DNA of 64,000 nt from Planctomycetota bacterium (GTDB lineage: Bacteria; Planctomycetota; MHYJ01; JACQXL01). Below the pieces are notes generated by a model. That model made no database searches and was not told the origin of the DNA. It saw only the letters and a list, made by a program, of their open reading frames with translations. The DNA lies in assembly GCA_016235865.1 (NCBI GenBank), contig JACRIK010000014.1, positions 17,371 to 81,370 on the forward strand. Direction: 5' to 3'. Positions within the stretch are counted from its first letter, which is position 1, and every line of letters begins with the position of its first letter. This document shows, in pieces, positions 41,201 through 50,804 of this stretch. The position numbers were made by a program, and so were the translations under genes.

Positions 41201-43078
41201 TCACCAGACCGGTATTGGCAGGAGATGTTTCATTATTTCCAATTCATTTGAGATGTCAATATTGTCGGCGGTCACTTTATCAATCGGGTTAACCGGATGC
41301 TTGTCCATCAGGAAGCCGATGCCGGTTATTGCCGCTTTGCGCACTTCCGGGTTGTTATCCTTATAGGCCTCGACAAATGCCTTGGCGGTGGCCTTATTTC
41401 CAATCAAGCCCAGGGTATGAAGCGCATAGGTGCGCAGGGTAGCATCCTTTGAGCCGATGTGCTTCAGCAATTCTTCCGTCATCTTTTCCCGTGAAGTCAA
41501 TTTCATCAGGGCAATGACCAGATTGGTATAGGCAGTGATGCTAAGGCTCTTATCGGCTTTTGACCACATCTTTTGCAGTATGTCCAGGGTTTGTTTTTCC
41601 AGGTCAGATAATTCTTTTATCCGGGCTGACTTTGAGCCGATTCCATCGCCTTCAACCACGATTTCCTCCTTTTTCTGTTCATTTAACATGGCCAGGGTCA
41701 GGAGCAGATAAGGTGTAAGAATAGTGTCGTTCTGCTGTTTTTCATCCTTGAGTATGTTGACTATTGTCGGGAGAGTTTCCGTATCCTTGAGCAAGCCCAG
41801 GGCGATAGCGGCTGCGCCGCGCAGTAACGCCCGTGATTTCTTATTATCGGCTAATATTTTCCTCAAGTCCGTTTTGGCTTTTTCATGGCCGGTTAAACCC
41901 ATGCCGATCAACATTAATCCGTCTGAATTGGGCGACTTATTCTTCAGCAGCGCCTCGGAGATGGTCTCGTATGCCTTGTCGTATTTTATCTGGGCCAGCG
42001 CGACGCAGGCCATTCCCTTAACCGAAGGCGCCTTATCCTGGAGTAAGGCCAGAATGGCATCCTTGGCTTCTGGTAATCCGGTCATCCCCATTGCCGTGAC
42101 TGCCGCAACGCGGACATCTTCGTCTTTCTCAATGCCCGGAGCTATTTTTTTTAATTCATCTAACGCTTCTTTGGTGCCGATTCTACCCAGGGCCAGGGCC
42201 GCATACGCCCTGATCATGCCTTGTTCCTTTTTGCCGCCGTCTCCGGTAAGGATTTTGCCTAAAACAGGAACTGCGGACGTATCTTTAAGGTTGCCTAAGG
42301 AAAGACAGACGGATGATTTTACTTCAGCGTTTTCCTTTTCGGCGGTTAATAAATCCCGGAGTATCTTGGGCGCGTCAGAGTCGCCGGGCAGGTAACCCAA
42401 GGCCAGCGCCGCATAGGAACGTTTTAAAGGCGGATTTTTAGTCTGCAGGATATTTTTTAGAATCGGTATCACCGAAATGTCGGATGTGAGTCCCCAGCCT
42501 ATGAGAACATTATTCGCGACGAAGTAACGGGTTTCGGTCTCATTGGCCTTTTTGAGAGCCTCGATGGCTTTAGGGCTGCTGATTGCGGGATTCTGGGAAT
42601 CCTGGGCTTTGCCCAGGGCAATAGCCGCCCGGAATGCCAAGTAGATATCCTTATCTGCTACGCCGTCTACCAGCGCATTGAGAAGTTCGTCGTAAATAGG
42701 AGAAATCGAAAATGATTTAGTGCCTCCCTGGTCCACAATATTTGCCCACTCAATAGTCTCCCGGAATGCGAGATATCTATCACGATTTCGGGTCCACCAG
42801 GCCTCCCATGGTTCAGCCACGCCTAACAGTGATTGGGCGCTCTGAATTAATGGCATCAATCCAGGACCTAATTGGGGGCGGGGAGGCGCTGAAGGCGCCG
42901 GCGGCCTGGTCGTTGGAGTGGTTTCGCCTGATGGAGGTGCGGGTGTGCTTGGAGCCGGAGTTGAGCCGCCGCTGCCGCCACGCGGGCAGCAACTGTCCAG
43001 TAAATTCATATCCGCGGTCAGGAGAAAAAGCCCAAGTAATAATATAATAGCCCCCGCCAGATATTTTATGGTTTTCAT
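41201..43078 (-). CDS. Secreted HEAT-repeat protein 2 (PIPVW tail)
   Basis: 625 residues. Signal peptide, mature start with LDSCCPRGG, Thr/Pro-rich linker (35-75), shared WEAWWTRNRDRYLAFRETIEWANIVD block, then HEAT repeats (e.g. AALALGRIGTKEALDEL, ALHTLGLIGNKATAKAF). The tail is LLPIPVW. AAGGAGG precedes the ATG. Second gene of the operon with the 43124 and 39127 genes (gaps 45 and 25 nt). The two repeats-rich halves are colinear with those of the paralogs, so the genes came from duplication. Confidence 0.86.
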   Translation of the reverse strand: MKTIKYLAGAIILLLGLFLLTADMNLLDSCCPRGGSGGSTPAPSTPAPPSGETTPTTRPPAPSAPPRPQLGPGLMPLIQSAQSLLGVAEPWEAWWTRNRDRYLAFRETIEWANIVDQGGTKSFSISPIYDELLNALVDGVADKDIYLAFRAAIALGKAQDSQNPAISSPKAIEALKKANETETRYFVANNVLIGWGLTSDISVIPILKNILQTKNPPLKRSYAALALGYLPGDSDAPKILRDLLTAEKENAEVKSSVCLSLGNLKDTSAVPVLGKILTGDGGKKEQGMIRAYAALALGRIGTKEALDELKKIAPGIEKDEDVRVAAVTAMGMTGLPEAKDAILALLQDKAPSVKGMACVALAQIKYDKAYETISEALLKNKSPNSDGLMLIGMGLTGHEKAKTDLRKILADNKKSRALLRGAAAIALGLLKDTETLPTIVNILKDEKQQNDTILTPYLLLTLAMLNEQKKEEIVVEGDGIGSKSARIKELSDLEKQTLDILQKMWSKADKSLSITAYTNLVIALMKLTSREKMTEELLKHIGSKDATLRTYALHTLGLIGNKATAKAFVEAYKDNNPEVRKAAITGIGFLMDKHPVNPIDKVTADNIDISNELEIMKHLLPIPVW

Positions 43079-43123
43079 AGCTACCTCCTTTTTAGTCCTG
43101 CCTGCCGGTCGGAGTGTAAGGGT

Positions 43124-45019
43124 TTACCAAACTGGTATCGGCAGGATGTGATCCAGTATCATCATCTGCATATCAACGCTGTCCGATGTTATCCGGTCAA
43201 CTGGATTTATCGGATTTTTATCCATCAGGAATCCTATGCCGACCATTACGGCCTTACGCATCTCAGGGTTATTATCCTTGGCGGCATCAATAAATGCCTT
43301 GGCTGAATCCCTGTTGCCGACCAGGCCGAGCGTGTGCAGGGCATAAGAGGCCAGGGTCTTGTCATTGCTGTTGATATGTTTTATCAGTTGTTCTACCACT
43401 TCGTTTCTTTTGCCCATTCTGGCTAGTGCGACAGCCAGATTGGTGTAGGCGGTAATAGTCAGTTTTTTGTCTGCCTTAGCCCACATCTTCTGGAGTATTT
43501 CAACCATTTGTTTCTCTGCATTCGGCAGTTCTTTCTTCTTAACCGCTTCAGTATCAGAACCTTCTTTTTCAAATACTTCGTCTTTCTTCGGCTCGCTAAT
43601 CATTGCGACCGATAAGATAAGATAAGGTGTCAGCGTTGTCTCATTTTGCTGTTTATCTTCCTTGAGGATATCGACCATTATCGGAATTGTTTCGGCATCC
43701 TTAAGCAAGCCTAGTCCGATAGCGGCCGCGCCGCGCAGTAACGCACGTGACTTCTTGTTGTCGGCTAATATCTTCCTTAAGTCCGTCTTGGCTTTCTCAT
43801 TACCGGTCAATCCCAGGGCAATCAGCATCAAACCGTCGGCATCGGTGGTTTTGTTTTTCTGAAGCGCCTCTGAAATGGTTTCGTATGCTTTTTCGTATTT
43901 TATCTGGGCCAGCGCGATACAGGCCATGCCTTTGACCGATGGGGTTTTGTCCTGCATGAAAGCCAGGATGGCGTCCTTGGCTTCGGGCAATCCGGTTATT
44001 CCTAATGCCATCACCACGGCCGCCCGGACATCGCTTTCTTTTTCATTGGCCGGGGTGAATTTCTTCAGTTCATCCAACGATTCCTTGGTGGCGATTCGGC
44101 CCAGGCCTAAAGCGGCGTGCGCCCGGATGGTTCCCCGTTCCTTTTTGCTGACACCATCGCCGTTAAGTATTTTACTCAGGACCGGAACCGATTCGGCGTC
44201 CTTGAGATTACCTAAGGCGATGCAGGCGGATGATTTTACTTCGTGGTCATCCTTATCAGCCGTGATGATGTCGCGGAGTATTTTGGGGATTTCCGGGTCG
44301 TTGGCAACATAGCCTAACGCTAATGCGGCATAGGATCGTCTCAATGAAGAATTGTCTTTTTTGTTCTGGAGCGCTTCTTTGATTACGCCGGATACGGTAT
44401 TATCCGCGGTAAGCCCTAGCCCAAATAGGATATTATTACTGACGAAATCACGCTTTTCGGATTCGTGCGCCTTTTTAAGGACCTCTACGGCTTTGGGGCT
44501 GCTGGCCGCGGGATTCTGGGAATCCTGGGCTTTGCCCAGGGAAATAGCCGCCCGGAATGCCACATAGTGGTCTTTATTGCCCACTCCGTCGGACAGGACA
44601 TTTATAAGTTCGGCATGAAGAGGGGAGATGGAATATGATTTGGTTCCGCCCTGGTCAACGATATTGGCCCATTCAATCGGGGCCCTGAATGCCAGATACT
44701 TATCGCGATTCCGGCTCCACCAGATTTCCCATGGTTCGACTGCGCCGGTTAGAAACTGGATACTCTGTATCAGCGGCTGCAGCCCCACGCCCAAACTTGG
44801 TCTGGGGGTAGGTGCAGGTCCCGGACCTCCTCTTGGGGTGGGGCCGGGAGTCGGCGGCGGCACTCCGGGCGTTGAGGAGTCAGGCGGGGGCGGCGGAGGC
44901 GGAGGCGGTGTATATCCGCCCATCTTCGGTGGATTTGGGCACCATCCGTCAACATTTTGAATCTGGGTTATCGATAGAATGGCTGCCAGGGCTATTATTC
45001 CGATTAGGATTTTTCTCAT
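43124..45019 (-). CDS. Secreted HEAT-repeat protein 3 (PIPVW tail)
   Basis: 631 residues from the ATG at 45019, which has GAGAGGAG upstream; a reading to 45175 runs through the promoter. Signal peptide (ILIGIIALAAILSI), Pro/Gly-rich linker (PPPPPPPP), LGVGLQPLIQSIQFL, then WEIWWSRNRDKYLAFRAPIEWANIVD and HEAT repeats. Tail MILDHILPIPVW. First gene of the operon, under the conserved promoter at 45047-45076. Very close to the 45169 gene. Confidence 0.87.
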   Translation of the reverse strand: MRKILIGIIALAAILSITQIQNVDGWCPNPPKMGGYTPPPPPPPPPDSSTPGVPPPTPGPTPRGGPGPAPTPRPSLGVGLQPLIQSIQFLTGAVEPWEIWWSRNRDKYLAFRAPIEWANIVDQGGTKSYSISPLHAELINVLSDGVGNKDHYVAFRAAISLGKAQDSQNPAASSPKAVEVLKKAHESEKRDFVSNNILFGLGLTADNTVSGVIKEALQNKKDNSSLRRSYAALALGYVANDPEIPKILRDIITADKDDHEVKSSACIALGNLKDAESVPVLSKILNGDGVSKKERGTIRAHAALGLGRIATKESLDELKKFTPANEKESDVRAAVVMALGITGLPEAKDAILAFMQDKTPSVKGMACIALAQIKYEKAYETISEALQKNKTTDADGLMLIALGLTGNEKAKTDLRKILADNKKSRALLRGAAAIGLGLLKDAETIPIMVDILKEDKQQNETTLTPYLILSVAMISEPKKDEVFEKEGSDTEAVKKKELPNAEKQMVEILQKMWAKADKKLTITAYTNLAVALARMGKRNEVVEQLIKHINSNDKTLASYALHTLGLVGNRDSAKAFIDAAKDNNPEMRKAVMVGIGFLMDKNPINPVDRITSDSVDMQMMILDHILPIPVW

Positions 45020-45046
45020 ATGGATGCTCCTCTCGACTACAGGTCT

Positions 45047-45076
45047 TGTATATATCCTTAAACCGCTGTTTGTCAA
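45047..45076 (-). promoter_or_regulatory. Promoter of the HEAT operon, conserved block
   Basis: Minus-strand TTGACA (45071-45076), 18-bp spacer that includes TTTAAGGAT, TATACA (45047-45052). Upstream, TCAAACATTC and TGCAGTATTATAGC are shared with the region at 61318-61375; see the findings. Confidence 0.6.
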
Positions 45077-45168
45077 TAATATTGCTCTATAATATAGAAT
45101 GTTTGAGAGGGCTATAATACTGCATCTAATGTTAAAATATTTCAAATCTGATGCAGTGCTCCCTGATA

Positions 45169-46956
45169 CTACCACACCGGTATCGGAAGGATATGGTCCA
45201 TTATGCGCATCTGGATATCGACGCTATCCGCCGTTACCTTATCAATCGGATTTATTTGATTCCTGTCCAGCAGGAATCCTATAGCGCCTATTACGGCCTT
45301 ACGCACATCAGGATTATTGTCTTTGGCGGCATCAATAAATGCTTTGGCCGAATCCCGGTTGCCGATTAATCCGAGGGTGTGCAGGGCGTAAATCCGCAGC
45401 GTGGCGTCCTTGGCAGTTGCATGTTTAAGTAATTGTTCTATAATCTGATTTCTTGATGTGAATCTCATCATCGTAATCGCCAGGTTGGTATAGGCGACAA
45501 TGTTGATATTTTTATCAACCCTGGCCCACATCTTTTGCAATATCTCCACTTCCAGTTTTTCCAGACCCGATAATTCACTGGTAGTTTTCTTGTTTTCCTG
45601 GTCATGAATCATGGCCAGCGATAGAATCAGGTATGGCGCGAGAATGGTGTCATACTGTTGCTTATCATCCTTAAGGATACTGACTATTATTTCAATCGCA
45701 TCCTTATCCTTAAGCAGTCCCAGTCCGATAGCGGCCGCGGCCTTAAGCAATGGCCTTGTTTTACGGCTGTCTGCGGATAATATTTTTCTCAGGTCCGCTT
45801 TGGCCTTATCATTGCCGGTCAGGCCCAGGGCGATCAGCATCAAGCCGTCAGCTTCCGGCGATTTGTTCTTCAGCAATGCCTCGGAAATCATGTCGTATGA
45901 CTTGGAGTCTTTTATTTGAGCCAGCGAAATACAGGCTAATCCTCGGACGACATTAGCTTTATCTTGCAGGAATTCGATAATAGTATCCCGGGCGTCCGGT
46001 GACCCATTCATACCCAAAGCCATAATGACAGCCGAACGGAGGTCATTTTCCTTTTCAGTATCCTGGGTAAATTTTTTCAGCTCATCCAGCGCTTCTTTAG
46101 TGCCGATTCTGCCCAACCCCAGGGCCGCATGCGCTCTGATCATCCCCTGTTCTTTCTTGCCGCCGTCGCCATTAAGGATTTTGCCTAAAGTCGTAACTGC
46201 CGAGGCATCCTTGAGATTGCCCAGTGAGATGCAGCAGGTGGATTTTACTTCTCGGTCTTCCTTTTCGGCCGATAATATCTCTTTGAGCGCAGATGATATC
46301 TCGGAGTTATTGGCAACGTAACTCAATGCCAGCGCCGCAAATGAGCGCCTCAACGGGGCATTATCTTTTTTCTGCAGGACATTTTTTATAATGGCTATCG
46401 TGGAAGTATCAGAGGTGAGGCCCAGCCCCAAAAGGACATTATTCCTGACGAAATCTCTGGTTTCTGATTCGTACGCCTTCTTAAGAACCTCGATGGCTTT
46501 TTGGTTGCTGGCCGCGGGATTCTGCGGGTCCTGCGCTTTGCCCAAGGCAATAGCCGCGCGAAATGCCAAATAAGGGTCTTTATCGTCCACGCCGTCGGCC
46601 AATATGCTGATAAGTTCGTCATAAACAGGGGAGATGAAATATGATTTGGTCCCGCCTTTGTCGGTGATATCGGCCCATTGGATCGGTTCCCTAAAATAAA
46701 GATATTTATCGCGGTTCCTGGTCCACCAGAACTCCCAGGGGTCGGCTACGCCGAGTAATGGCTGAGCGCTCTGAATCAGGGGTTGTAACCCTACGCCCAA
46801 GGGAGGGCGTTGAGCGGATGGCAGGCCGGATCCCGGGCCGCCGCCTGGGGTGGAGCCACCTCCTCCGCTACTGGGACAGGCGCCGCCGGCATATCTATCC
46901 GATCCCAATGCCACGCTGCTCAGGCATAATACAATTAATATCAGATATCTCCGCAT
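45169..46956 (-). CDS. Secreted HEAT-repeat protein 4 (PIPVW tail)
   Basis: 595 residues. Signal peptide (YLILIVLCLSSVALGS), a short Gly/Pro-rich linker, LGVGLQPLIQSAQPLLGV, WEFWWTRNRDKYLYFREPIQWADI, then HEAT repeats and the tail MDHILPIPVW. It has the shortest linker of the four. It is transcribed from its own copy of the conserved promoter (46980-47007) and ends 93 bp before the promoter of the next gene. Confidence 0.87.
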   Translation of the reverse strand: MRRYLILIVLCLSSVALGSDRYAGGACPSSGGGGSTPGGGPGSGLPSAQRPPLGVGLQPLIQSAQPLLGVADPWEFWWTRNRDKYLYFREPIQWADITDKGGTKSYFISPVYDELISILADGVDDKDPYLAFRAAIALGKAQDPQNPAASNQKAIEVLKKAYESETRDFVRNNVLLGLGLTSDTSTIAIIKNVLQKKDNAPLRRSFAALALSYVANNSEISSALKEILSAEKEDREVKSTCCISLGNLKDASAVTTLGKILNGDGGKKEQGMIRAHAALGLGRIGTKEALDELKKFTQDTEKENDLRSAVIMALGMNGSPDARDTIIEFLQDKANVVRGLACISLAQIKDSKSYDMISEALLKNKSPEADGLMLIALGLTGNDKAKADLRKILSADSRKTRPLLKAAAAIGLGLLKDKDAIEIIVSILKDDKQQYDTILAPYLILSLAMIHDQENKKTTSELSGLEKLEVEILQKMWARVDKNINIVAYTNLAITMMRFTSRNQIIEQLLKHATAKDATLRIYALHTLGLIGNRDSAKAFIDAAKDNNPDVRKAVIGAIGFLLDRNQINPIDKVTADSVDIQMRIMDHILPIPVW

Positions 46957-46979
46957 TTGGTTTGCTCCATGCTAAATTT

Positions 46980-47007
46980 ATAGTAGCATAAATCCTTAAA
47001 TTGTCAA
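46980..47007 (-). promoter_or_regulatory. Promoter of the HEAT gene 4, conserved block
   Basis: Minus-strand TTGACA (47002-47007), 16-bp spacer containing TTTAAGGAT, TACTAT (46980-46985); TATAAA at 46977-46982 with 19-bp spacer is the alternative. TCAAACATTC is conserved upstream. Confidence 0.5.
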
Positions 47008-47070
47008 TGCTAATCTCGATAATATTGAATGTTTGAAACGCCTGAAAAACTGCATAAATACAGAAAATAT

Positions 47071-47099
47071 TTGATATCAGGCGATAATTTTTCTATATA
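47071..47099 (+). promoter_or_regulatory. Promoter of the tRNA-binding gene, leaderless geometry
   Basis: TTGATA (47071-47076), 17-bp spacer, TATATA (47094-47099), eight nucleotides before the ATG at 47108. Confidence 0.55.
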
Positions 47100-47107
47100 G
47101 GCTCTTT

Positions 47108-47551
47108 ATGGAAAACCAATTGATTAGTTTTGATGACTTTAAGAAACTGGACATCCGGATTGCCAAGGTTCTTTCGGTGGAGAATCACCCCAATGCCGAC
47201 AAGCTCTATATCCTCAAGGTTGATATCGGTCCGTCGGCCAGCCTGCCGATAGGCACAGCCAGCCCGGCAGGTGCTAATACTGTGGCTGGCGCGCCCGAAC
47301 AAAAGGCAGTTGAATCCGATCCGGCCGGGCGGGACATCCGCCAGTGCGTGGCCGGATTGCGGCCTTTCATCAGCCCGGAACGGCTCCTGAATCGCCATGT
47401 GGCAATGGTGGTCAATCTCCAGCCGGCTATGCTGCGCGGTATGGAAAGCACGGCCATGCTCCTGGCTGCCAGCACCGAAACCCTAGCCGGCCGCGAGGTC
47501 GTTTTGCTCCTGCCTGAAAAAGAACTGCCACCCGGGTCAAAGGTGTCTTAG
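47108..47551 (+). CDS. tRNA-binding OB-fold protein (MetRS C-terminal/CsaA type)
   Basis: 147 residues. DFKKLDIRIAKVLSVENHPNADKLYILKVDIG at the start and LLNRHVAMVVNLQPAMLRGMESTAMLLAA are the conserved blocks of tRNA_bind OB domains. An insert of about 35 residues (41-76; ends ESDPAGR) splits the fold between strands and is absent from ordinary 110-residue relatives; it is GC-rich with partial dyads. It may have come from a repeat element. Cytosolic tRNA or aminoacyl-tRNA synthetase cofactor by family. Not part of a larger MetRS here. Confidence 0.87.
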   Translation: MENQLISFDDFKKLDIRIAKVLSVENHPNADKLYILKVDIGPSASLPIGTASPAGANTVAGAPEQKAVESDPAGRDIRQCVAGLRPFISPERLLNRHVAMVVNLQPAMLRGMESTAMLLAASTETLAGREVVLLLPEKELPPGSKVS

Positions 47552-47578
47552 AGTTGAGGACTAATGTCATTCCTGCGT

Positions 47579-47624
47579 CCCGATGCCAACGGGGATACGG
47601 GGCGCCCCGATTCACATCGGGGCG
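47579..47624. repeat. Double-hairpin repeat, copy 3
   Basis: CCGATGCC start, then CGCCCCGAT-TCAC-ATCGGGGCG (9-bp arms). It follows the tRNA-binding gene by 27 nt. Confidence 0.65.
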
Positions 47625-47712
47625 GAAGCGGGGCGGAATGTCCAGAAGGGGCGTTTAGCATGAGTCCGGTAATTTGTAATCTCCTGTAACTATTTAGAAT
47701 AGCGAGTAGAGT

Positions 47713-50700
47713 ATGAGCAAGAAGAGCGGTTTTATGTTTGACGCCAAGCTGTCATCATTGGACCCGGACATTGTTTCATTTATAAACGCCGAAGAGCAGC
47801 GGCAGTCCAATAATCTCCTGATGATTGCCTCGGAAAGCTTGTGTCCCAAGCCGGTGCGCGAGGCCCTGACCGCGGTCTTCACCAACAAATATGCCGAGGG
47901 TTATCCGTCCCTGCGCATGACCATCGAGGAGCGCAACCGTATCGAAAAAGAGCCCGAGCGCTACCTGGCTTTCCACCGTCGTTACGGCGACCGGAGATTC
48001 TACAAGGGCGCGGAATTCTCCAACTTCGTCGAGGTCCTGGCCCAGCGCCGGGCCGCTGAAATATTCGCTAATCCCAACGCTCCGGTGGACGGGATATTCG
48101 TCAATGTCCAGCCGCTCTCCGGCGCGGCCGCCAATAACGCCGTCTATAACTCGTTCCTGGTTCCGGGCGATGTGATTATGGGCATGTCGCTATCCTACGG
48201 CGGACATCTCACCCACGGCAGTCCGTTTAACCGCTCCGGCCGTCAATACAAGGTCATTCCATATACCGTTGACTTGAAGACCGGCCAATTTGACTATGAA
48301 GCGCTGGAAAAACTGGCCATGGAACACAAGCCCAAGATAATCATTGCCGGCGCCAGCGCATTCCCCTGGAATATCGATTGGGCCAGGTTCAAGGCCATCG
48401 CGGAAAAGGTCCCGGTCCAGATTACCGGCCTGACCAGAACCGGCGCCATACTCATGGCTGATATCTCGCATCCGGCCGGATTGGTCGTAGCCGGTCTATT
48501 CAACAACCCGGTCGGCGTGGCAGATGTCACCACCTTTACCACGCATAAGACCATGTGCGGCCCGCGCGGCGCAGTCATTATCTCCTCTGACGAAGAGATT
48601 GCCAAACGCATTGACCTGGGCGTATTCCCGGGTGAGCAGGGTGGTCCCCATCTTAATAATATCACGGCCAAGGCCGTGGCCTTTAAGATTGCCGCGACCA
48701 AGGAATTCAAGGCGCTCCAGCAAAATATAGCGGCCAACTGTAAGACATTGGCTGATGAATTCCGGAAACTGGGATTCCAGCTGGCTTATGGCGGTACCAA
48801 TACCCATCTGGTTCTGATTGATTTAGATAGTTTGAAAGGCGGGTCAGGCATTCCGCCCAAGGGCGACATCGCCTCCAACATCCTGGATATCTGCGGGATT
48901 ACCTGCAACAAGAACGCCTTACCGGGTGACGAAACCGGCGCCCGGCCGCGTGGCTTGCGCTTCGGAACAACCGTCCTGTCGCAGTTAGGTATGGGCGCTC
49001 CGGAGATGAAGAAGATTGCCCAGCTGGTCCACTATGTCCTGAGCAATATCAAGACCTTTACCGTCATGAGTCATTCCGGCGAGATAGTCCGCGGTAAGAT
49101 TGACCTTGAGGTAATGGAAAAGACCCGGGCTGAGGTTAGCAAACTCATGAAGTGCAAAGCCAAGGGCGCGGCACAAAAGGGCAATGCCATCGAAGTAGTC
49201 GGCGAACGCGCTATTGCCTTCCTGCAATCGCTGGTCTCCGAGAATATTTATCTGTTAAAGCCGGGTCAGGCCATCCAGGCCACGCTCAAGGTTGGTAACA
49301 GCACCAGCGAGGTTGTTTTCAAGATGATGCAATCGGATACTTTTTTGGTTGTTCCCCCCAAAGCTAAGATTGACACCATAGTCAGATACTTTAATGGCCT
49401 CTCAGACGGCTATATCACCTGGAAAACGGATGACATCTACGCCAAGGTTGAAGGCCCGGTGGTGATAAGGCTGACCCGTAGTGTCATTCTGAGCAAAGCG
49501 AAGAATCTACTGCCAAAGGAGACCCTTCGTTCCACTCAGGGTGACATTAAGAGGATTGACTTCGTCTTCAAACCCTTTACCGGCGAGCCGCGCCGGACAT
49601 CATTATACGAGGAGCATCTCAAACTGACCAAGGCCCAGTTTCTGGTCCCGTTTGCCGGATGGTCCATGCCGCTCTGGTACACCCGGGCCAGCGAGGAGCA
49701 TCAAGCCGTGCGCGCCGCGGCCGGGCTGTTTGATGTCTCGCATATGGGCAAACTGGAAATCTCCGGCGCCTATGCCACCCGATTCCTGGATATGGTCACC
49801 AGCAACTATGTGCCCAAACTCCAGATAGGCCAGTCGCATTATTCCTATGTGCTTGATGCGGTCGGAAGTCCGCTGGATGATATCCTGCTCTATAGAATGG
49901 AAGAGCAGAAATACCTGATGGTGGTCAACGCCTCCAACAAGGAAAAGATTGAGCAGTGGCTCAATGCAGTCAATGCGGGTGAGGTGATAATTGACCGTGA
50001 CAATCCGAATCGCGGATTGGAATCCAGCGTCAAGATAGTTGACCGGGCCGTAGAAAATGACTGGGTCAACGTGGCGCTCCAAGGCCCGATCGGCATTAAG
50101 ATACTGCTCAAGCTCACCGGAAGTAAGGAAGACGCCCAGAAACTCCGATGCCTGAAAAAGACATTCTTTGTCGAATTGGAGTTGAATGGTATTACCGCGC
50201 TAATCGCCCGGACCGGATATACCGGCGAGGAAATTGCCTATGAGATATTCGTGGCCAGGGCCAATGCGCCTCGTTTCTGGAATCTCCTGCTTGAGACCGG
50301 CAAGGAATTCGGCATCAAACCCTGCGGACTGGCCGCCCGTGATTCACTCCGGACCGAGGCCGGACTGCCGCTCTACGGGCACGAACTCAACGGCGAGAAT
50401 AATGTCATGCCCACCGAGGCCGGCTATGGCGCATTCATTAAGCGGCACAAGCCGTTCTTTATCGGACGTAAGGCATATATCCAAAGAGAAAAACAATCAG
50501 AAAAGAAAATCGTGCGCTTCAAGATAACCACACCCAATGCCCGGGCCATCAAACCCGGTGATGCGGTTTACCAGTCGGCCAGCAGACCGGCAGACCAGCA
50601 GACCGGCGGACAGGTCGGCATAGTCACCAGTTGCACGCTTGCCACAGGCGGACAAATTGGCCTGGCGCTGATTGACAAGAAGAATGCTATTCAGGATGCC

Positions 50701-50796
50701 GTGTTACAGGTGATTCCAACACCCAGGCCCGGCAGTCAGCAGACAGTGCAACCGGTTGACGCAATTATCCTGACGAGGTTTATGGTTAAGGGATAA
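47713..50796 (+). CDS. Serine hydroxymethyltransferase-GcvT fusion
   Basis: 1027 residues. Residues 1-480 are a PLP-dependent serine hydroxymethyltransferase: LTNKYAEGYPS-like FTNKYAEGYPSLRM, GGHLTHGSPF, and the PLP lysine in FTTHKTMCGPRG. A bridging domain of about 110 residues (480-590) is not recognised. From about 625 the sequence is aminomethyltransferase GcvT: VPFAGWSMPLWYT, FDVSHMGKLEISG, RTGYTGEEIAYEIF, GLAARDSLRTEAGLPLYGHEL. Both use tetrahydrofolate and act in glycine-serine one-carbon exchange, so a fusion would channel methylene-THF. The linker (590-612, SVILSKAKNL...TQGD) is encoded by a palindromic element at 49482-49548. Confidence 0.88.
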   Translation: MSKKSGFMFDAKLSSLDPDIVSFINAEEQRQSNNLLMIASESLCPKPVREALTAVFTNKYAEGYPSLRMTIEERNRIEKEPERYLAFHRRYGDRRFYKGAEFSNFVEVLAQRRAAEIFANPNAPVDGIFVNVQPLSGAAANNAVYNSFLVPGDVIMGMSLSYGGHLTHGSPFNRSGRQYKVIPYTVDLKTGQFDYEALEKLAMEHKPKIIIAGASAFPWNIDWARFKAIAEKVPVQITGLTRTGAILMADISHPAGLVVAGLFNNPVGVADVTTFTTHKTMCGPRGAVIISSDEEIAKRIDLGVFPGEQGGPHLNNITAKAVAFKIAATKEFKALQQNIAANCKTLADEFRKLGFQLAYGGTNTHLVLIDLDSLKGGSGIPPKGDIASNILDICGITCNKNALPGDETGARPRGLRFGTTVLSQLGMGAPEMKKIAQLVHYVLSNIKTFTVMSHSGEIVRGKIDLEVMEKTRAEVSKLMKCKAKGAAQKGNAIEVVGERAIAFLQSLVSENIYLLKPGQAIQATLKVGNSTSEVVFKMMQSDTFLVVPPKAKIDTIVRYFNGLSDGYITWKTDDIYAKVEGPVVIRLTRSVILSKAKNLLPKETLRSTQGDIKRIDFVFKPFTGEPRRTSLYEEHLKLTKAQFLVPFAGWSMPLWYTRASEEHQAVRAAAGLFDVSHMGKLEISGAYATRFLDMVTSNYVPKLQIGQSHYSYVLDAVGSPLDDILLYRMEEQKYLMVVNASNKEKIEQWLNAVNAGEVIIDRDNPNRGLESSVKIVDRAVENDWVNVALQGPIGIKILLKLTGSKEDAQKLRCLKKTFFVELELNGITALIARTGYTGEEIAYEIFVARANAPRFWNLLLETGKEFGIKPCGLAARDSLRTEAGLPLYGHELNGENNVMPTEAGYGAFIKRHKPFFIGRKAYIQREKQSEKKIVRFKITTPNARAIKPGDAVYQSASRPADQQTGGQVGIVTSCTLATGGQIGLALIDKKNAIQDAVLQVIPTPRPGSQQTVQPVDAIILTRFMVKG
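49482..49548. repeat. Palindromic element inserted in the glyA-gcvT linker
   Basis: 67 bp, ends TGTCATTCTGAGC and CTCAGGGTGACA, inner AAAGCGAAGAATCT and AGACCCTTCG; this is a familiar dispersed repeat in bacterial genomes. Read in frame, it gives about 23 residues between the two enzymes. Confidence 0.85.
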
Positions 50797-50804
50797 AGGA
50801 TAAT

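Noticed and set aside
45019..45175. N-terminal extension of HEAT protein 3
   Set aside because: The extra 52 codons cover the conserved promoter, and the ATG at 45019 has a ribosome binding site and begins a signal peptide.
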